Assembly (NCBI GenBank): GCA_937907165.1 | Contig: CALCUH010000029.1 | Coordinates: 1 to 9,573, forward strand | DNA length: 9,573 bases | Direction of reading: 5' to 3' | Source: an uncultured Bacteroidales bacterium | GTDB taxonomy: Bacteria > Bacteroidota > Bacteroidia > Bacteroidales > Paludibacteraceae | Part shown: positions 5,826 to 9,573 of the stretch, piece by piece | Position numbering within the stretch: the first letter of the stretch is position 1 | How the letters are laid out: every line of letters begins with the position of its first letter | Made by a program: the position numbers and the translations under genes | Notes under the pieces: generated by a model | The model's input: only the letters and a program-made list of their open reading frames with translations | Databases searched by the model: none | What the model was told of the DNA's origin: nothing

Positions 5826-8012
5826 TTAATTACCCATTTCGGAAATGAATTTGATACGTACAAGTCTGATTTCCTCTTCTGTGTAATCATTTTCTCCCAA
5901 CTCTTTCATGGCATCGTCCACATCTTCTGATTCAGCTTCCTTGAAGTATTCGAACACTTCATCGATGCGGTCTTGATCCATGATTTGTACAAGGAAATAA
6001 TCGATGTTAATCTTTGTACCTGAATTGACGATTGCCTCAATCTCGTCCAAAAGTTCGTCAAAATCCAATCCTTTGGACTCGGCGATGTCGTCCAAGGCTA
6101 TCTTTCTGTCGATGGCTTGGATGATGGACACTTTTAGTTTTGATTTATTTGCTACAGAACGTACACGCAAGTCTTCCGGGCGCTCGATTTCATTTTCTTG
6201 GACATGTTTCTTGATGAGTTGAACAAACTCCTCACCGAAACGTTTCGCCTTACCTGCACCAACACCCGGAATATTTTGCAATTCATCTATAGTGATAGGG
6301 TAGGTGGTAGCCATCGCTTCCAATGAAGGATCCTGGAAAATGACGAATGGAGGCAGACCCAATTTTTTAGAAAGATTTTTACGTAAATCTTTCAACATGG
6401 AGAAGAGAGCAGGATCGGCGCAACAAGACGCACCACCTTTCAGTTGTATGTCAACCTCTTCCTCTTCCTCCTCTTCTTCACTGACGATTTCGAAAGACTT
6501 CGGTTTCTTTAAAAACGCTTTACCCTCATGTGTAACTTTGAGAATGCCGTAATTCTCTATATCTTTTGAGATATAGCCTGATATCATGGCCTTTTGAATT
6601 ATATTCTGCCATGTACGCTCACTCTCGTCCTTGCCCTCGCCGAAGGTGTCTATATCTTCGTCATGGCCATAGGATTTAACTTCTGATGTCTCATTACCCA
6701 TGATGACATCGATAACATGCTCCGCTTTAAACTTTTCATTCAACGCTAAGATCGTCTCCAAAACGGTGCATAGCAACTCTTTCGCTTCCACTTGTTTTTT
6801 CGGATTTAAACAATTATCACAATTTCCACAATTATCATCTGTATATTCTTCACCAAAATAGTGCAGTAGAACCTTCCTTCGGCAAACAACGGTTTCTGCG
6901 TATGCGGCAGTCTCCAACAACAACTGCTTGCCAATCTCTTGTTCAGCGATTGGTTTTCCCTGCATGAATTTTTCCAATTTCTGCAGGTCGCTGTTGGAAT
7001 AGAAGGCTATACACCTTCCTTCGCCTCCGTCTCTTCCCGCTCTTCCGGTTTCCTGGTAATAGCCCTCCAGACTCTTAGGTATGTCATAATGTATGACGAA
7101 CCTCACATCCGGTTTGTCTATTCCCATTCCAAAGGCGATGGTAGCCACAATCACTTGAACTTTTTCCATAAGGAAACAGTCCTGATTGCCTGAACGGGTC
7201 GCACTATCCATACCCGCGTGGTATGCCAACGCATTGATTCCGTTAACGCGTAATGTCTCCGCCAATTCTTCGACCTTCTTCCTACTTAAGCAGTAGATGA
7301 TGCCGGATTTGCCTTCTTGGCTTCTTATGAATTTGATGATTTCCTTATCGATATCATCCTTTTTCGGTTTTACCTCATAATAGAGATTAGGTCGATTGAA
7401 GGAGGATTTGAAAACCGTCGCATCCATGATGCCAAGGCTTTTTTGAATATCATGCTGCACTTTGGGTGTTGCTGTCGCCGTCAATGCTATGACAGCGACC
7501 TTTTGCCCGATTTCATTGATGATAGGACGTATTTTCCTATACTCCGGTCTGAAATCGTGCCCCCATTCGGAGATACAATGCGCCTCGTCAATCGCGAAGA
7601 ATGAAATCTTCACTTGTCTGAGGAATTCAACGTTCTCCTCCTTAGTGAGGGATTCTGGGGCTACGTACAGTAGTTTCGTCTTGCCAGTGATGATGTCCGA
7701 CTTCACGTTATCTATCGCCGCTTTGTTGAGCGACGAATTGATGAAGTGGGCAATTCCGTCCTCCTCGCTGAAATTTCTCATCGCGTCGACTTGATTTTTC
7801 ATCAATGCGATGAGAGGGGAGATCACAATGGCCGTGCCTTCCATCATTAACGATGGCAATTGATAGCATAATGACTTTCCGCCACCCGTCGGCATGAGGA
7901 CAAATGTGTCCTTCCCAGCCATTAGGTTGGTTATAATTGCCTCTTGGTTCCCCTTGAAGGAATCAAAGCCAAAATGCAATTTCAGTTGTTTTGCCAATTC
8001 ATTGTCTTTCAT
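5826..8012 (-). CDS. recQ: ATP-dependent DNA helicase RecQ
   Basis: A 728-residue 3'-5' DNA helicase of superfamily 2, acting in the cytosol in recombination and repair of stalled replication forks. The motifs are complete: Walker A MPTGGGKSLCYQLP (40-53), DEAH (142-145) within FAIDEAHCISEWGHDFRPEYR, motif III ALTATATP (176-183), and the arginine-finger motif GYYQETGRAGRDG (317-329). The RecQ zinc site is C377, C395, C398 and C401, followed by an RQC winged-helix region (about 405-505). Eight glutamates (512-519) form a linker to the HRDC domain (about 536-606, with helix-hairpin-helix-like IPGVGAGKAKRFG). A C-terminal helical extension (about 615-728) makes it some 120 residues longer than E. 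coli RecQ, the form I associate with Bacteroidota. It lies 129 bases downstream of clpX on the same strand and has a promoter-like element in that gap, so it may be transcribed both with clpX and alone. Confidence 0.97.
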   Translation of the reverse strand: MKDNELAKQLKLHFGFDSFKGNQEAIITNLMAGKDTFVLMPTGGGKSLCYQLPSLMMEGTAIVISPLIALMKNQVDAMRNFSEEDGIAHFINSSLNKAAIDNVKSDIITGKTKLLYVAPESLTKEENVEFLRQVKISFFAIDEAHCISEWGHDFRPEYRKIRPIINEIGQKVAVIALTATATPKVQHDIQKSLGIMDATVFKSSFNRPNLYYEVKPKKDDIDKEIIKFIRSQEGKSGIIYCLSRKKVEELAETLRVNGINALAYHAGMDSATRSGNQDCFLMEKVQVIVATIAFGMGIDKPDVRFVIHYDIPKSLEGYYQETGRAGRDGGEGRCIAFYSNSDLQKLEKFMQGKPIAEQEIGKQLLLETAAYAETVVCRRKVLLHYFGEEYTDDNCGNCDNCLNPKKQVEAKELLCTVLETILALNEKFKAEHVIDVIMGNETSEVKSYGHDEDIDTFGEGKDESERTWQNIIQKAMISGYISKDIENYGILKVTHEGKAFLKKPKSFEIVSEEEEEEEEVDIQLKGGASCCADPALFSMLKDLRKNLSKKLGLPPFVIFQDPSLEAMATTYPITIDELQNIPGVGAGKAKRFGEEFVQLIKKHVQENEIERPEDLRVRSVANKSKLKVSIIQAIDRKIALDDIAESKGLDFDELLDEIEAIVNSGTKINIDYFLVQIMDQDRIDEVFEYFKEAESEDVDDAMKELGENDYTEEEIRLVRIKFISEMGN

Positions 8013-8045
8013 AATCGGAACACAATTATTCGTTATTTTCTTCCC

Positions 8046-8063
8046 AAAGACATATTTGTCTTT
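8046..8063. promoter_or_regulatory. Palindromic site in the recQ leader
   Basis: AAAGACA (8046-8052) and TGTCTTT (8057-8063) form a perfect 7-bp inverted repeat around TATT. It lies 34 bases upstream of the recQ ATG and downstream of the putative -7 element at 8091-8098, so it would sit in the 5' untranslated region. It could be an operator or an RNA hairpin; no regulator can be named. Confidence 0.3.
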
Positions 8064-8090
8064 TCTCTGGGCGGCACGATAACGTAGGCG

Positions 8091-8098
8091 CGAATGTA
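8091..8098 (-). promoter_or_regulatory. Putative -7 element upstream of recQ
   Basis: On the minus strand this reads TACATTCG followed by C, fitting the TAnnTTCGC form also seen upstream of the DUF1508 and cotH genes. No TTTG is found at the -33 distance. It would give recQ a leader of roughly 70 bases. Confidence 0.3.
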
Positions 8099-8113
8099 TA
8101 ATACTGTGCGTGA

Positions 8114-8137
8114 TTTAGCATCTTAAAAAATGCTAAA
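8114..8137 (-). other. Hairpin just after clpX
   Basis: An 8-bp AT-rich inverted repeat (TTTAGCAT 8114-8121 with ATGCTAAA 8130-8137) begins 4 bases beyond the clpX stop codon. On the minus strand no T-run follows it, so it is a poor intrinsic terminator. It may protect the 3' end or reduce readthrough into recQ. Confidence 0.4.
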
Positions 8138-8141
8138 ATTA

Positions 8142-9380
8142 CTATGCCACCCTTAATTTTTCTATGTTAGAGCTCTGAATCTTGGATTCAGCAAACTTTT
8201 TGGTTATGCTGACCTTCTTTTTGTCAGAGGAAGGTATCTCGAACATCACATCCAACATGATAGTTTCTACGATGGAACGAAGTCCTCTCGCTCCTAATTT
8301 GAATTCCACCGCTTTGTCCACGATGTATTCCAAAACTTCATCGTCGAATGTGAGCTTCACATTGTCCATCTCAAACATTTTCACATACTGCTTGATAATG
8401 GAGTTCTTAGGCTCCGTCAATATGGAACGTAACGCTTTACGATCCAATTGGTTGAGATGACAGAGCAATGGCAATCTTCCTATTATTTCAGGAATGAGTC
8501 CGAACGATTTCAAATCTTGTGGCGATACATATTGTAGGATGTTCTCCATGTCGACCACACCTTGCTTTTTCGCTGCGGCGTATCCTACCACTTTGGTATT
8601 TAGCCTATGCGCGATTCTTTGTTCGATTCCGTCAAATGCGCCTCCGCATATAAACAATATGTTTTTGGTATCGACGGGTATCATTTTCTGGTCCGGATGT
8701 TTGCGTCCACCTTGCGGAGGCACGTTCACTATCGAACCTTCCAATAATTTGAGTAATCCTTGTTGCACCCCTTCACCGCTTACATCGCGCGTGATGGATG
8801 GGTTGTCACCTTTTCGTGCTATTTTGTCGATCTCGTCAATGAAAACGATTCCTCTCTCAGCTGCTCTAACGTCGTAATCTGACGCTTGCAACAAACGGGT
8901 TAGAATGCTTTCTATATCTTCACCAACGTAGCCTGCTTCTGTCAAAACGGTTGCGTCAACAATTGCGAATGGGACTTTCAGTAACTTTGCGATGGTCTTC
9001 GCAAGCAGTGTTTTCCCCGTTCCTGTCGCGCCTACCATGATGATGTTGGATTTCTCTATTTCGATTCCATCATCGTCTTTCGGTTGCATCAAACGTTTGT
9101 AATGGTTGTAAACAGCCACTGCGAGTGTCTTTTTTGCCACATCTTGACCGATTACGTATTGGTCGAGAAACTCTTTGATTTCGAGTGGTTTAGGAAGATC
9201 TCTTCCGTCAAAATCATCTTCTTTTTCTGCTCCTTTCTTATTGCTTCCGACTATTTCGTAAGCCATTCTGACGCAATCGTCGCATATGTTGACCGACGGT
9301 CCCGTAATCAACATGTTCACATCTTTTTGGGACCTACCGCAGAAACTACACTTGTTGGTGCTTTTTGTGTTAACTGCCAT
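8142..9380 (-). CDS. clpX: ATP-dependent Clp protease ATP-binding subunit ClpX
   Basis: ClpX is a hexameric AAA+ unfoldase that recognises tagged proteins and feeds them to the ClpP peptidase in the cytosol. From the start chosen here the protein has 412 residues. An N-terminal C4 zinc-binding domain (C11, C14, C33, C36) is followed by Walker A GATGTGKT, the pore loop GYVG, Walker B IVFIDEIDK, the RKH loop GGRKHP, a VVGY loop in the place of the ClpP-contacting IGF loop, and sensor 2 GARGLR near the end. All functional motifs are intact, and the sequence between VVGY and GARGLR looks like Bacteroidota ClpX. An in-frame ATG at 9410 would add ten residues (MYISILNNSK). I prefer 9380 because family members usually begin within about ten residues of the first zinc cysteine. 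clpP is not seen within 190 bases upstream; recQ lies downstream on the same strand. Confidence 0.95.
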   Translation of the reverse strand: MAVNTKSTNKCSFCGRSQKDVNMLITGPSVNICDDCVRMAYEIVGSNKKGAEKEDDFDGRDLPKPLEIKEFLDQYVIGQDVAKKTLAVAVYNHYKRLMQPKDDDGIEIEKSNIIMVGATGTGKTLLAKTIAKLLKVPFAIVDATVLTEAGYVGEDIESILTRLLQASDYDVRAAERGIVFIDEIDKIARKGDNPSITRDVSGEGVQQGLLKLLEGSIVNVPPQGGRKHPDQKMIPVDTKNILFICGGAFDGIEQRIAHRLNTKVVGYAAAKKQGVVDMENILQYVSPQDLKSFGLIPEIIGRLPLLCHLNQLDRKALRSILTEPKNSIIKQYVKMFEMDNVKLTFDDEVLEYIVDKAVEFKLGARGLRSIVETIMLDVMFEIPSSDKKKVSITKKFAESKIQSSNIEKLRVA

Positions 9381-9573
9381 TTTTGAATTATTCAAAATAG
9401 AAATATACATTATGTGCCTCTAAATTAATATTTCTAAGTTTAGCAATTGTATCTTCATCATAGATGAAATCTTCAATAGATGTAATGAAAATGAAGTTAA
9501 TCAAGCTGCTGAAAAAGCTGAATTAGGATTTTTTAGTAAAGAAATCCATTTTTCTAGTTTTTTTTTTGTATTG

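Noticed and set aside
6456..6482. Low-complexity CCTCTTCC-type repeat inside recQ
   Set aside because: It encodes the eight-glutamate linker at residues 512-519 before the HRDC domain; acidic linkers are common there, and there is no frameshift.
8494..8877. 127-codon plus-strand frame inside clpX
   Set aside because: Antisense shadow of the conserved AAA+ core of ClpX.
9411..9573. Possible end of a PD-(D/E)XK nuclease (Rpn-like) or other gene at the window edge, from the minus-strand frame ending LEKWISLLKNPNSAFSAA
   Set aside because: The match is only a short LxKWxxxLKNP-like string, without a motif that fixes the family, and the frame is cut by the window edge. Mentioned as unrecognised, not annotated.

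Overview
The window looks like chromosomal DNA of a Bacteroidales-type bacterium (phylum Bacteroidota). The evidence: a ClpX and a RecQ of the long form I associate with this phylum; a secreted peptidase with a textbook type IX secretion (T9SS) C-terminal sorting domain; a signal-peptide-bearing fibre-like protein with the 'ENKHLPGVPSA...' coiled-coil ending common in Bacteroidota; and promoter-like elements resembling the Bacteroidota -33/-7 type rather than the sigma70 -35/-10 type. No plasmid, phage, transposase, CRISPR or RNA gene was recognised.

Layout. Left, plus strand: a small two-repeat DUF1508/YegP protein (136-513) with its own promoter-like element and a strong intrinsic terminator (541-567), then a secreted CotH-kinase-like protein (627-2078). 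Centre, minus strand: a two-gene unit read right to left, a fibre-like exported protein (5220-4060) followed 18 bases later by a papain-like (C1) cysteine peptidase (4041-2239). The peptidase carries an N-terminal DUF333-like domain and a T9SS sorting domain. It converges on cotH, and a hairpin with a minus-strand T-run (2077-2115) ends the unit. Upstream of the fibre gene is a 605-base AT-rich gap without a convincing gene, containing several hairpins and, at its far end, the recQ terminator (5772-5805). Right, minus strand: clpX (9380-8142), then recQ (8012-5826), a housekeeping pair.

How the parts relate. clpX and recQ are core functions (protein unfolding for ClpP; DNA repair helicase). 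The central and left parts are accessory envelope/secretion functions: three proteins with signal peptides, one clearly and one possibly addressed to T9SS. The fibre/peptidase pair is the most system-like element: one transcription unit coding for a non-enzymatic exported fibre and a secreted protease with an unusual N-terminal domain. Its biological role cannot be read from the sequence. A shared promoter-like motif, TAnnTTCGC, lies upstream of the DUF1508, cotH and recQ genes and may be the local form of the Bacteroidota -7 element.
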